64,000 nt of DNA from Magnolia sinica (Eukaryota; Streptophyta; Magnoliopsida; Magnoliales; Magnoliaceae): positions 26,048,032 to 26,112,031 of the forward strand of contig NC_080582.1 in assembly GCF_029962835.1 (NCBI RefSeq). Reading direction: 5' to 3'. The position numbers and the translations under genes are program-made. Positions 1-13,429 of the stretch are shown here, in pieces. Position 1 is the stretch's first letter; every line of letters starts with the position of its first letter. The notes below the pieces were generated by a model that worked only from the letters and a program-made list of their open reading frames with translations, searched no databases and was not told the origin of the DNA.

Positions 1-370
1 AATAGTAAGTGTCCTATTTGGCTTCACAATGCTATTCTCCTAATTATTCTAAGCACTTTTCACATTGGATGCAACTCTTATAGCCTAACAGAGGAAGAGT
101 TATAATCAAACTAAAACTTACTATTTATATTTTTTTTTAAAAGGAATTCAAAAAGGGAAACAACCTTAGATCTGGTGGCTAAAGTACATCGTTCTACCCC
201 AAAATCATATGTTTTACGTCTGATAACTCATTCTGGATTGAGAGATACGCACGATTTAAGGTCTGATGGTCTGAATCACTTCTGTCATCGACCGGGCCTT
301 TTCTGATCCATCTTGGCCATGAAACTATCCGTGACCTTCTCTACATCAGTACACCTGCAATGGGATGGAC
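1..370. other. non-coding, no feature recognised
   Basis: AT-rich sequence with no coding signal. It may be the internal side of the LTR-like repeat that follows, but I could not align it to anything else in the window. Confidence 0.4.
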
Positions 371-1865
371 GAATTGGAGCTAGATAGGAACCTAGAGTCC
401 TCTCAATCACCGACTTGTTGATTTAGTGCGCGTCGTACTAAAGCGATTTAAGCCATGGAAGGGGTCAGCCCTCACAAATGAGTTCTTTTTGCCTTCTACC
501 AGTGATTAAGGAATTGACCGATTTAAGGACTTTTTATTTTCACCGGTGGTTTAACATGCTATTCCATAATCAGAGTACAAGGTTTGCACACACAAAAATA
601 AAGGCTAGCTAGCATAACATGATCGACCTTTAATAATATATTGGTCACGTTACAACTGTCATGCATTATAATCTAATTGAATCGAGAAATAAGAAAAATA
701 TTTGATGTGCCTGTTGGAATAGACGGTCAAGGAAGATGGTCAGCAGGATATGAACGGGGTATAAATGGTTGAATCAAAACTCAGATGGACAAAAGGATCT
801 ACCAACTCAAGGTTAAAGATATTTAATATACTCCTACGATAAGTGTACTACAGTGGGAGCCATTGGGTGGTAGTGAACTAGGCTAGGGTAAGACAAGAAA
901 GATATAAATGAATGTAAACTACACATGTAGATAGATGTATTTGGTGTGGGAGCTCGAGATCTTCTTCCAATGCTCCTTTTATAGCTTTCTCGAGACAATA
1001 ATGAAAATCCCTTGCTAGGCTTCTAGATCCTCTGGGGTTCTTCATTCGGGCTTTCTGGATACGCAATCTCCTCCTTAGTAAAGCGGAACCTACCTTGGAA
1101 AGAAAGGATCCCAGACTCATTAACTTCTCAGATCTTCTTCTCATAGTTGATTTGTGATGGAGATCTCCATGGCCCACTAAAAGATTTAGCTTGGGACCGC
1201 CAAAGTTCCTCTAATAAAGAAAATCAAACCAAGGTATGGGGACCTCAAGGGTTGATCTCTATCGAACATGGTAATCCATTATCTCTTGATGGCCCACCTT
1301 ATTTACTTCCATGTATTAGACGATCCACATCAAACATCAATCACTTTAAATGGTGATGGCTTGGAGTGTTGAAGGGATTTAACCCCCGATACCGATCTAT
1401 CATTTGGATAGATCAGATCTCCTATTCTCTTTATTCTGATAATCATGTAAAATGGGACTTGACATGGTTTCAACTACTTCCCCATGGTTCGGGACTGGGG
1501 CCGCGTCCAGGTTGGCTTAGGCATTGATTTGCTTCATTAGTCTTCATAATCTTCTGGGTCAATACAAGTTCTCTGAATGTCTCTTGGAAAATCTCTCATT
1601 TTAAAAGGACTGTAAGGGATAGGCTTGTGGATGAGATCTTATTCAGTTACGGGATATAATACGTTCACTCGATGGATCTTTTATAGTCGTGTCAAGCACA
1701 TCCCTCATTTAATTGACACGTTAACCATGGCCACATAGCATGTGATGGTTCATCCCCACAAGGAAGATTAAACGCAAATCTTCTATGAGTGTAAGTATGA
1801 TTCTGGCTGTGCTAAACATGTACTGTCTCCACATGGCATCCTCCCATTGGTCCATGTAAGGGCAC
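371..1865 (-). repeat. LTR-like dispersed repeat, copy 1
   Basis: Seen: this stretch aligns in the same orientation with 11660-13175 at roughly 80 percent identity with many gaps. The shared landmarks run in the same order: a 'gacttgttgatttagtg' block, a 'caccggtg' block, a TATA-like motif on the minus strand, and a 'cccattggtc' block near the right edge. A 99-codon minus-strand ORF is shared with copy 2, but it lies over the presumed transcript start and looks like LTR leader rather than a gene. Inference: an old LTR family on the minus strand. The two copies could be the LTRs of one gutted non-autonomous element or two independent solo LTRs. I could not fix TG/CA ends. Confidence 0.5.
975..983 (-). 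promoter_or_regulatory. TATA box of LTR-like repeat copy 1
   Basis: Minus strand reads TATAAAAGG, conserved at the matching position of copy 2 (12248-12256). Conservation between two otherwise diverged copies suggests a former LTR promoter firing leftwards. Confidence 0.4.
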
Positions 1866-2885
1866 TGAAAATGGGTGTAAAAAATGCCCCCCACATCCCT
1901 TCGAATTTGCAGATGAGATAGAACATTCGATATCCGAGTTTTCGGCGGTCGTTTTGTCTCTCAACACATGTCAGCATAAGGATCGTGCTCGGCTATCATG
2001 CGCATTAACGTAAGAGGCAGAATTCTCTTAGTATGATTAGTGGGATTAATGCAGATGCGAGTTCCAATGTTTGGATTTGCTTTTATACAACTACATTTCC
2101 CCGATTAAGATGTCAAGCCTATGATGGATTTGGCAGTCATGGAGGTTCTAGCCCATCATCTACTCAATCTTATCATTACTTGTCTAGGAGTTTCCATTCG
2201 CCTGGATATTTTATCCCCTTGTCATTGTCTATTAAGGGTTTAATGTTCAGACCTTCCTTTTCTCCAAACACTAACCTGGAGCCTCTATCCAGTTTCTTTC
2301 CACTTTTCTTAGAAGAACGACTCTTATTTCATAATCATTCCTTATCATGGAACGATGGCCATCCATGAATTTAAAGCCTAGACACTAGCCTGCCTCAACT
2401 CCCGACTGGTAATCTTCGCTTGATAGGTCCAGACTGCATTTGGAGACATTTGGCAGAAAATCGGGATTTTCAACTATATTCAGTTTTCGTACTTTCCTTC
2501 TTCAATTCGTTCTCCTATGCTTGTTGCTGTTGTTTACTTGTGGAGTCAGTCTTTGAATACGTTCCATTTTCTGCATACGTTTATGAGTCCCACTATGAAC
2601 TTGATGTTTGTGAGCTTACTAGGTTACCAACTAAAGGAGATTTTGTTAAACCATCAAGCTCGTGGTCTTCAAATTCATTTAACAACCATAATGCTGGTGG
2701 GACCAGCTACTCCGCATTTATTCAGGCAAAAGTTAGGGAAGGTCTTGTCACCCATCAAGAACATTGTTCATTCCTTCTATTATAACTTTGTCGCTTCTTC
2801 TATTGTGTCAAAGCTGGGAAAATGACAAAGGAATATAGTGCCCTTCCAAAGGCCTTAGCCTCTGGCCGATAATTCACACTTACCT
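1866..2885. other. repeat-derived, unidentified
   Basis: Left part of the sequence interrupted by the solo LTR at 2886; it resumes at 9164. Open frames of 100-120 codons on the plus strand show no recognisable domain and have the composition of chance ORFs in T-rich DNA. No gene can be supported. Confidence 0.35.
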
Positions 2886-3929
2886 TGTAAGACCCTGTCT
2901 ATTCCGTACGACTTTCCATGCTTATGTACACAATGATTGACGCCCTTAGCTAGACCTAGATTGGCCATTCATAGTACACACCCAACTGACCAGAACCTCA
3001 AGACCCCGAAACCTATTTCATATCGACCGCCCCGTTGCTGTGATCGTGGAGGTACAACCCGTGCATCTTATGATACTCTGTTAGTGAGATACGCCGTGAA
3101 GAATCATTAGTGTATCATGTGCGCAAGGCGCCATGTACTCCATTCCACACATGTGCACAACACATGTCATACACACATGCACATGCCACACATGGGTGAG
3201 AGAATCTCTACCCATGTGTGTGATGTCACACACCCATACCTCTCATCTCTCATGTGCTCCCCAAAGTCAACACCTCTCCATTCCATACCCTATGTATGAC
3301 ATCATCACACCATGTCATCCCATGCTCCTTTAATCTACCATTAATTACAAATCATGAATTAATTGTCATAATGCTAGTCTAAGCAAACTAAGATTACATT
3401 AATTGAATTTAACCACATTTTAACAATTTCTCTACATATATCTCTTCATTCCTTAACATTTCACCATTTTTCTACACAAAGAGAGAGAGAGAGAGGAATG
3501 ATCTTGGTGGGCCATCAACTCCATCAATCACATCCTTTCCATCCATCTCAACCATCAATTCTATCCCTTCCATCCATCTAATTCATCAAGGTGAGTACAC
3601 CCACTCCACTCTTGGTTTGATTTCTTTTTTATTATTTATATGATTATTAGTGGTGACGATTTGATGATAATGATGTGATCAATGGTGTGGATACATAGGA
3701 GAGTATGATGTGTTTAATGGTGATGCTATGATGTGTTTAATGGTGTAGATTCATAAGAGAATACATATACAAAGAATAATAATAAAAATAATTTTTTTAT
3801 AGACTTTATGTGAGACCCATTGATTGTGGGCCCCACTAGAAATTTGTAGGCCATCCAAATCATCCAAAGTGTGGCCCATTGTGTTGGCCAAACACACACA
3901 ATCACACCCATGCACACATGTGCACACCA

Positions 3930-4360
3930 CACCATAAAAATACATAAACAAATAAATTAAATAAATTATAGGAGGAGGAGTGGACGTTGTGCTGCCAACG
4001 TCCAAAGGAAGCTGCAACAAGCAGCGTCCCTGCTGCTGGTTAAAAGAAATGAGGGAAGGGGCTGTGGGCCCACAACGCCCTCTCCTTGTTGTATATGTTT
4101 GATCCATGCCGTCCATCCTATTTGCTAACTCATTTTAGGCATTGAGCCGAAAAATGAAGCCGATCTAGATCTCTGGTAGGCTACATCATCAAAAATACCA
4201 TTTTAATAGTATTAAATGTTAGGGCCCGCTGTGAGGTTTCTGTGCGTCAAAACATGCTGCATATTGGACTTGTTGGATGTGTCACAAACCAAAGAATGCA
4301 ACAGACGGACTTAATTATCTTGATGTGCGCCCCACCTATGAAAACCACAAGAAAACCAAA

Positions 4361-4401
<41 letters not shown>

Positions 4402-4860
4402 AGGTGCGTCAGCCCATTGCTGCTGACGTCCAGTGTCCAAGGACGTCGCAGCTGCAGCTGCTTGGAATGGGTAGGGATGGTGGGTCCCACCATTGGTCCC
4501 ACCATGATGTATGTCAATCATTAGCACCATGCATTTGATGGGTCCCCTTTAAATGGTGGGATCCCCCAAAAATTAGTTGTACACTAAACTCAAACTCAGG
4601 TGGCCCACACCATCAAATATAATGTGAAGACATGCTAAAATATATAAAAGTACTTTCTGGGGCCCACCTAAAATTTTGATGCATCTGAAACTTGGACTGA
4701 CCCCTCCACCAAGTGGGACACACACAATAGATGGACTGGATCTCTCAAGTGACCCACCTTGATGTGAAATATAAAAATAATAAATAATAAAATAAAATAA
4801 AATAAAAAAGATGGCGTGGAGGAGGTGACGTCCTCCCTGGAGAGAGCGAGCGGGCCCACC
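3930..4860. repeat. Three degenerate A/T-tract plus GC-hairpin units
   Basis: Inside the solo LTR, an A/T tract is followed by a short GC-rich self-complementary segment three times: around 3950-4080, 4360-4470 and 4780-4860. Each is followed by 'gggcccac'-type sequence. Spacing is about 430 bp. It looks like decayed tandem units or repeated MITE insertions. Confidence 0.35.
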
Positions 4861-5453
4861 TTTGGGGTAAAGTTTTGTGAGGCTTATTATGGCCACACCA
4901 TGATGTATGTGCCAAATTCACACCATTCATCCATCTTACTAGCCTCATTTATTGTATGGTCCCAAAAATCAGGTTGATTAGAAGTTCATGTAGGCCATGC
5001 CACTTAGACAGTGGAAATTGTACTAAAAATACTTAGATTTTTCTGGGGCCCACCTTGGTGATGAAAGGTATATCTGGGCCATTCATCCACTCCTTCAGAC
5101 CATTTTAAGTCATTATAAAAAGAATGAGGCAGATCCACACCTTAGGTGGACCACACTATAAGAAACAGTGGGAATAAAAATCCCTACTATTAAATCTTTT
5201 GAGTTCTATCTTGATGTGTAACTGCCACTAAAGTTGGGTCAACCATTGGACCGTGGAGCCAACTCGTTACATGTACTTTATATCCAAGTCATCCATCATT
5301 TAGACCATCCATGTGTTATAAGCCCCATCCAACGTATGTACCTTATATCCATGTCATTCGTCTAATGGGTGGTATCAGCTATGATGTTGTTTGTTGTACA
5401 AATTGTTCATGGGGTGAACCCCACCATGTCAATGGAACCCACAATTATACAAA

Positions 5454-5454
<1 letters not shown>

Positions 5455-5489
<35 letters not shown>
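5455..5489. repeat. (AAT)n microsatellite
   Basis: About 11-12 uninterrupted ATA/AAT triplets. Confidence 0.9.
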
Positions 5490-6553
5490 GGAAAGGGAAT
5501 TGCATGCTTACCAATGAAAGCTTTCCTAGACATAATGTGATGCATGTGAAGCCCACCTAGGTGCATGTGTTGTATACCCACACTGCCTATATTTTCCAGT
5601 CACTTGGGAGTGGGCCACCTCCTGCTCATGGACACAAGATGAAGTAGAACTCAATTTTAGGTAGGCCATGCTACAAGTAGAAATAGCAGTAATAACCATT
5701 GGAAATTCTTAGGCTCTAGTGTGCCCCTATATGCTGGGATGCTTCCTTGACCATGGACTCCACCTTGTAGTATGATGTAGATCCCTGCCATTCATCGGTT
5801 TATCCTTATTATTTTAAGGTATGGTCCTATAGACTAGTCAGATCCAAATCTCATGCCACGGGAGCAATATTGATCACTCGTCCACCGTTAAATATTTTCT
5901 AGAGCTGCAGTAATGTTTGTGAGAAATCTATCCATCTATTCTTTTTAACCAATCATGGACCACCTAATTTACATGTTTTACCAGCCATTCATCTATTTTG
6001 ATTAGATTATTTTAGAGTGTAGGGCTGCCTATATATTTACTACATTCTAAGTCGTTTTCATGGTACCCATTGTAATAGTTATTCCTCATTTAGACCATCA
6101 GTTGGTAGGAATCAAGTGGATCACTACACTATAGGAATTTGGTATCTTGGGTGGCCCGACTAGTCGTGTAAATTGGTGGAAGTTGTGTGGGCCACCACAC
6201 CATATGAGTGCGTGATTTTTATAGCCCACATAACTGTATAAAATTGGGGCAATTGTATGACTACTTGTCTAAGTGGATTTATGATTGTTGTGGTCATTAA
6301 CCATATGATCACTAACAGGATAAATGGCAGGTAGATTTGGTGAAATGGTGTTGAATATATAGCTTGTAAATCTTGTGATCATGCGTGACGTGGATAGCCG
6401 TAAATCATGTGGGTATGTGGGGAATGTGTGGCCCAACCATATGATCATGTGGTGCTTATGCGAGTGTTAAGGTATGTAAAATTGTGGTACTGGCTTCCTG
6501 ACTATGTGAAAGTTTAGTAAAGTGGTTGCCCCATTATGCGAGCTATGGTATAA

Positions 6554-6604
6554 TTAAAATAATAATAATAATGATAATAATAACAATAATAATAATAATA
6601 ATAA
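6554..6604. repeat. (AAT)n microsatellite, interrupted
   Basis: About 16 AAT-type triplets with a few substitutions. Confidence 0.85.
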
Positions 6605-8366
6605 GTAACCATCTCACCTTAAGTCTCTTATTATGACAAGTAGAGTGACATTTCTATAGCCACTCAACTATACAGACTTCTGATAATGGAGTGGCCATAA
6701 GACCATGTGGGCATATGAGAATTGTGTGATTGCTCAGGCTCGTGGACTATGCTGATGGTGTAACATATTCTGTATGTGAACTTAGGGTGTGTGTCAGATT
6801 GATTATGGACCCTACCCTGATGTGAGTATTGCATATTTCATCATTTATTCATTAGGCTAGCTAAATCTAGAATATGATTCCAAAATGACCTAGATCCAAT
6901 TCCTAAATAAGTTAGACGACATGAAATAGTGTTAATTGAATGTATAACTTTCAAATATTTGTGAACCCATTCAATGTATGTATTTTATCTATACTGTTCA
7001 ATTCTTTTGCCAACCAAACAGTTTGATAATGGAGCCCGTTGACGTGTGCCTCATACATCTGAACTGTTCTTCCTTGTACTACCTTAATTTATGTGAGATA
7101 CCTATACTATCTACTTATTGGGACCCACCATAATGTTTACGTGTGGACCCATCTGCTTGTAGTACCATTTGGAAGTAGGACCCACTATGTTGTATAAGAC
7201 AAACCCGCATTATCTAACCGTAACTAACTCTTATGTGTATATTATATACCAAGTCATTCAACTTAGGGCTCACTATATCTTAGGAAGTTTACATGTGCCT
7301 TCCAAACCATTGTAGAACTACTACAATAATTATTTGTAAATCCAATCTACTAACAATCCACGTGAAGATGAAGTTCACTACATTATATGAGTTTCGCTAA
7401 CACCATTCATCTTATGGCTCATTTACTATATGTTATGTCTAAGTCTTTCATCTTATAAGCACTTGGTGCATGTACTTTGCGTCACCACCACTCATTAACC
7501 ATAAGGCCCAGTTAGGATATAACCATGTGGTCCTAATAGAATAAAGTCATATCGGGCCAAAGTCACTAATGGAATATCTATCTTGCGAAGGATATGGTGT
7601 AACTCTTATTACAATTAATGCTCGTGATTATGATAGTTATGAATGATATTAGTGATGTCAATAATTGCAGTTAATAGAAGCATGTGATTTAATACTTGAT
7701 TAATGTTGTTCCACTCCCTAGCATACTAAATTCATCGACTTAACCATGTTGATATTGATCGTACTCATGTACTATGGAATGATGGTATGTGCAAGTGTAC
7801 TTCAATACATTTGTTCATGTGTAAGACATGTTCTCTTTAGTTTAGTCACATGATCATGGATTGATATAGTTGATAGTGGCATATGATGATTATACATCAT
7901 TTTTGCCTTAAAGGTTAAGCAGACCTTAAACTCATGACATTTTATGTATACCACATGCACTTGAACGTATGCCTTATCATAGTTGCTTGAATTCATGTAT
8001 AATCATGACATACATAATGATCGAAATACCACAGTTGTGCCGTATAACATGAGTTGGATCTTGACGATGAAATGTACATCTATGATGAAAACTTGAGTTA
8101 TCCCTGAAAATGAACGGGACATCAAAAGTGTGGAAATAGTAGGGGATGATGTGCCCCTTGTGTTGAAAGTCCCTAAACCCCTAAGCTAGCTAGGGTTGCC
8201 TCACCGTCGGGCCGAGTGGATACATGAGTTATGGATTTGACTCCCACTGACAAGGTCGAGTTGAGAAGAGGTGGGTCCAACCTGCTTAAGGACTGAGGTG
8301 CAAATAGGGACCGGTCTAACTCACCAGTGAGGAGAAGCACGAATGAAGCTTGCTACTGGCATGCCG

Positions 8367-8550
8367 GGTGGAAGTCCACCGCAGGGCGGGTATGTGAGGT
8401 TGATTACTAATGTCTGGTGCATAGGTGTCGACCACAGTGTTTCCCATGATATACAGTTGGTGGAAGTCCACCACAGGGCGGGTATGCGAGGTCGATTACT
8501 AGTATCTGGTGCATGGGTGTCGACCATGGTGCTTCCCGAGATATACAGTT
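8367..8550. repeat. Two-copy 92-bp tandem repeat
   Basis: A unit beginning 'ggtggaagtccacc' at 8367 is repeated from 8459 with about 90 percent identity. It lies near the right end of the solo LTR. The overlapping ORFs here exist only because of the duplication. Confidence 0.75.
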
Positions 8551-9168
8551 ATGATATGGTATGACAATATGATGATGATGATGACGTGATTGCAAATGTG
8601 TGAAATACGGTTATGGCTGTGGTATAGGAGAAATGAAAATATGACTTGATGATGCTGTTAGGATTAACCTGGAGTATTGTTATGATGCATATGCATTGCA
8701 TTAGCATTAACATCATACCTTACGTACTACACGCCTTTCACCATACATGATTTTTTTTGTGCCATATTTATCTTGCTTGCATGTAGGACACACTGCACAC
8801 ACGTGTGTACTCACTAGGCTTTTTGCCTAAGCTTCCTATTTTCCATTTTTTTAGGGCAGGAGTAGCTTGGAAAACTTAGCTTTCTTGATGCATTTTATCT
8901 ATTTTTTTATTTAGCAATGTTGACGTCGTATATCTTTTGGAAAGCATTGTACTTGTAACCATCAGGATTTATAATGGAGAGTGTTGCTTGGTATTTTGAT
9001 CATGGATCTCCATGCTCGGGTATTATGTATAAATATATAAAAAAATCAATAAAAAAAAAAATCTTCCTTGTGGTGCACCGAACTCGGGACTTAGTGTATG
9101 GAAGTCAAGTGCTGGATTCGGGACATCACGAAAGCTATCCGTTCCCAGATTTGGGGTATGACATACCT

Positions 9169-9817
9169 CTTTTGTCTCTTTGCACTTACATTATTCCCTC
9201 TTCTTTCTTACCAGTGAAAATCCTCACAGTTGTGGGGGTTCGTTTTGGCTTCTCCAACTCTGGTTATGTGAATACTTTCACTCTTTTCTTTTTGTCATCG
9301 TTGAGACCCCTCCAGCTCGTTCACCTACCTACAAATATCTTCGGTTAGCTTATTTTTGTATTGTGGAACATACATTTTAAGAATGTCTATAAATTTTCGT
9401 TGTTAAGCTTTGGGCATTCCCTGACAACTGTTTTTTTTTTTCCTTTTTTGAGCTATTCCACGATCCTTGGTTTCATAGGATGTGGCATGATCCTTTCAAA
9501 AATGAAGTACCTCAACTAGTTTATGATCTATAGTCCCATTTTCTAACTATTCAAGACCTTCGAAACAGTGGTGCCTTTCCCATCCTTGGTTTGAATTCAA
9601 AGATGGGGGTGGAATTTTTCCCGTCACTCTTATGTGCCCGCTAGTTTGGATTAATTCAAGATCTTCCAATCCCCCCTTGTCTTCTTTTTTTCAAGAATGT
9701 ATGTCATCTACCTAGGGAAAAGTTTCAGTCAGCTAAAGAAAATTAGCATATCTGAACTAATTTTGAATTGACACTTACCCAAATTTCTTTTACTTTGGGT
9801 TATTATTTCAACCACAT
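9169..9817. other. repeat-derived, unidentified
   Basis: Continuation of the sequence interrupted at 2885. T-rich; a 124-codon ORF crosses the LTR junction and is therefore spurious. No domain recognised. Confidence 0.35.
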
Positions 9818-10513
9818 ATTTGATCGACAATCTCAAGTGTAGGACTACGATGTAGTAATAATCTAGGTAAGAAGAAGGTCGACCCATAAAGACTGTATGA
9901 ACAATGGTTCTTAGACACAAGTATATCTAAGCTAAACTAGAATTAAAGAGCAATTAAGCTGAAATTAGGGTTTTGGGGTTTTAAATCTATCAAAGAAAAG
10001 TGAAGTAAAAAAATAATAATGAAATGCAATTAAGGATCTAGGGTTCCACTTCTAATCAATTAACAATGTCTAGTTTATTGATTCAATTCTATATCGCAAT
10101 TGGAGTCGAATGAAGATTCTCTCCAATCAAAATTAAAAAATAGGTAAAGCATAATTAATTCACCAATATAAGATATATAAACATTAATTGAATTGTTCTC
10201 TCATAAAGAACAAAGTAATTGATCACAAGGAATCAAAGGCATCTACCGTGTCCATAGCTTGCGATAGATCAAGAGATTTTACATATCAACACTTTCTCAA
10301 AATCTAAGCTAATCAACCTTAAATAATTCTAAGCATCCAATGTGCACGAAGTTGACAATAAAATAAATGATTAATTAAAATAAAAAGTTTATTCAATCAT
10401 AATCAATAAAAAATCATCATTCAAACCATTATGCTTGAATCCACAAACTAGAACATCTAGAATTAATCAAAAGTTTCACCCCTTAGCCTTAGCTACGAGA
10501 TTAGCTAAGCAAA

Positions 10514-10587
<74 letters not shown>

Positions 10588-11247
10588 CCTCTCTCTCCTT
10601 CATCTCTAAATGTTGTAGGATGTGTACAGAAAGTCCTTTAAACAAGAAATTTCGCACCGACCTTGAGAATTCGAGAAAGTTCATAAAAATCGACATTGAT
10701 GATCGAAGTGTCAATCGATCAATCGATGATTGCCAAAAATGTCCAGCAACGAACTTTTGAAATTCAGGACACTATTGATTAATTGAACCTTAGTTGTCAA
10801 GTAATCAAAGTTTTTTAAATTTAAAAAAAAAAAAAAACTTTCAGCAAGATTTTTGTAAAATTTAGGGGATTCTCGATCGAACGAACCCTATCTGTCGATC
10901 AATCAAAAATATCAAAATATGTCCAACAAGTTTAGTAGCAACTTCTAAATTTCTCGATTGATCTGTTATGTTTTTTGATCGATCAATGACCCTGTCAATC
11001 AATCGATAGATGCAGAATATTGCAAATTCATCTTCTGGCTTCCTTAACTTCAGAACTTGGTTCTTCATTGATCCTAACTGTTGTAACTTGGTTCCTTTAC
11101 ACTCTAATTCATCTTAATTAACCTCAGATCTCTCAAACTTCTTTCAATCAACTATAATCATGAAATCATAGTAAATTAATCCAATTTAATAACAGAATCC
11201 GTAAAAAAGCAGTGCAGGAATAATTATGCACAATTTAGCACTCAACA
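9818..11247 (-). mobile_element. Solo LTR, Athila-like
   Basis: On the minus strand it begins TGTTGAGTGC at 11247. It ends near 9821 with a block (tcgacc...cttac...tttattactacatc...ctacactt) that clearly parallels the 3' end of the Athila LTR at 25240-25310. No internal coding region or second LTR is visible, so it is a solo LTR of about 1.43 kb. A CACAT pair (9813-9817, 11248-11252) could be the target duplication, but it would place the left end three bases outside the expected CA, so I do not rely on it. It contains a long CT microsatellite and repeated 'gatcaatcgat' motifs. Confidence 0.55.
10518..10582. repeat. (CT)n microsatellite
   Basis: Over 30 nearly perfect CT dinucleotides. They generate poly-Ser/Leu and Arg/Glu frames on both strands that are not genes. 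Confidence 0.95.
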
Positions 11248-11659
11248 CACATCTTAACTAGAATTTTACTAAGGCATCTCATATACATGTTCTTTGCTCC
11301 TTAATATGTCATGCATGTCATCTTGTGTCTTCGGCCTTCAACTTCCAAGGGCTCAACCAACTACATGACATACAATCTCACATGATTAACAAAAAAGGTG
11401 CACAAATAAGTACACTAACAAACTAGTCTTTTTGAATTTTGGTGGCATCTCATGTTGATTGAGAAATACATATGCCATTGGGTCCCACCATGGTGCTACA
11501 AAGGAGGGTGTTGGTCTCCATTAAGCCAATCAAGGCCACTCGTGCGACTAACAACCTGGATGGGAAGTACAAGTGCATGTATGATTGTGTAAGCATACCA
11601 GAGTCTACTCGACTTAAGGATATTGATTGAATTGGCTAGTACCCCAGCTTCGAGATGAA

Positions 11660-13175
11660 CATATTGGAGACTACATCGAAATGAGAGTCCTCACGATCAT
11701 TGACTTGTTGATTTAGTGTGCACCATACTCGGGCGATTTGAGTAAGGGAATGGGTTAGCCCTCACGAATCAGTTGTTTTTTCTTGTACCAGTGATTACGG
11801 AATTGACAGATTTAAGAACTTTTTACTTCACCGGTGCTTTAACTTAGTATTCCTCAATTAGAGCAGAAGATTTGCACAAAACAAAATAAAGACTAGTATA
11901 ACACGATCAATCTTTACTAACGCATTGGCCCTATTACAACCGCCGTGCATTACAATCTAATTGAAGTGAGAATTAAGATCAATACCTTATGCATCTATCA
12001 GAATGGACAATCAATGCAGATGATTAGCGGGATATGAACAACTGAATCGGAACTCAGATTGACATAACGATATAGCAACTTAAGGTTATATATATTTAAT
12101 TCACTCCTAAAATAAACGTAATGCAGTGGGAGTCACTGGGCAGTAGTGAATTAGGCTAGGTTAGGAAAAGTAAGATACATGTAAATATAAAGCAGACATG
12201 TAAATAAATGTAATTGGCGTGGGGGCCTAAGCTCTTCTTTGGGTGCTCCTTTTATAACTTTTTCAAGGTGGTGAAAACCCCTCGTTGGGCTTATAGATCT
12301 TTTAGGGTTATTCGTGCCGGCTTTTCGGACACCCAATCTCCTCCTTAGCAAAGTCAGACTTACCTTGGAAAGAATGAACTCAGGACTCTCTAATTTCTTG
12401 GATCTTCTTCCCATAGTTGATCCGTTGCGGAGATCTTCACAACCCACTAAAGATCTGTCTTGGGCCTGACAAAGTTCCTCTAATAAAGAAAACCATACTA
12501 AGGTCTGAGGACCTTAAAGGCTGATTTCTATCAAACATGGCCACCCATTATCTCTTAATGGTCCACCTTGTTAACTTCCATGTGTTGGACGGTCTGGGTC
12601 AAACCGTCTCCTTCATTTAATCACTTTCAATGGTCATGGCTTGGAGTGCTGGAGGAATTTGACCCCGATACTAATCTATCATTTGGATAGATCAGTTCTC
12701 CTGTTCTCTTTATTCAGATCATCATGTAGAACGACACCTGACATAAGTATAATGACTTCCCTATAGTTCGGGCCTAGGGTCATGTCTAGGTTGGCTTGGG
12801 TATTGATTCACTCCCTTGGTCTTTGAAATCTTCTAAGACACCGCAGGTTTTCCAAATGTCTCTGGAAAAATCTTCCATTTTAGGAGTGCAAGGGATAGCC
12901 TTGCAGATGAGATCATATGCAATTGTGAGATATGATGCGTTCATTTGGCAGGTCTTTTATAGTTTTGCCAAACATGCCCCTCATTTAATGGGCATATTAA
13001 TCATGACCACAGGGCATGCAATGTTCATCCCCTTAAAGAGCCTAATAGGAGTTTGTAACATCGCAATAAAGACGGAATGCATAACATTAAAGGAAGATCA
13101 TACACAAATCTTCTCTTCGCTACGTGTATTATACCTAGCATGTAGTGTGCGTCTTCCCATTGGTCTATTTCATGG
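11660..13175 (-). repeat. LTR-like dispersed repeat, copy 2
   Basis: Partner of 371-1865, same orientation, same order of conserved blocks and the same minus-strand leader ORF (99 codons in both). Similarity fades left of about 11660 and right of about 13175. The roughly 3.1 kb of non-inserted sequence between the copies has no recognisable retroelement proteins. Confidence 0.5.
12248..12256 (-). promoter_or_regulatory. TATA box of LTR-like repeat copy 2
   Basis: TATAAAAGG on the minus strand, in the same context (followed by AGCA) as at 975-983. Confidence 0.4.
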
Positions 13176-13429
13176 AATCAAAAATTAGTTTAAATAGCCT
13201 TCAAACAAATGGTGAAGTTCAATGGCTCTGGTTTGAAAAGAAAAACTCCTTTGGTCGGATGGTTAGGTATTCCATCGTTCTGCTTCATTACTCATGGGCT
13301 ATTGGATGCAAGGGCCCACCTAATTAATGGTGCTGATTCACTAATCATGCAACCAATTACATTGGCGATGGACCCATGATTGGTAATCAAAATAACACTC
13401 TAAACCAGGCTTAGAGGAAAAGAAATGTC

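Larger units (their letters stand above)
2886..9163. mobile_element. Very long solo LTR, Ty3/gypsy Del/Tekay-like
   Basis: Seen: begins TGTAAGACCC and ends GGGTATGACA, so the ends are near-inverted (TG...CA). It is bracketed by perfect 5-bp direct repeats TACCT at 2881-2885 and 9164-9168. No RT, integrase or gag coding occurs inside, and the beginning does not recur near the end, so this is best read as one LTR of 6.28 kb left by LTR-LTR recombination. Known: chromoviral Del/Tekay LTRs often start TGTCA and are long; reading the minus strand (TGTCATACCCC...) fits better, so transcription was probably leftward. Much of the interior (about 3.9-5.3 kb) resembles the window's MITE family, so part of the length may be nested insertions. 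Alternative: a non-coding large LTR derivative. Confidence 0.6.

Noticed and set aside
2033-2825. Three plus-strand ORFs of 100-120 codons
   Set aside because: No recognisable domain, T-rich composition, within repeat debris.
10435-10714. Ser/Leu- and Arg/Glu-rich ORFs
   Set aside because: Produced by the (CT)n microsatellite.
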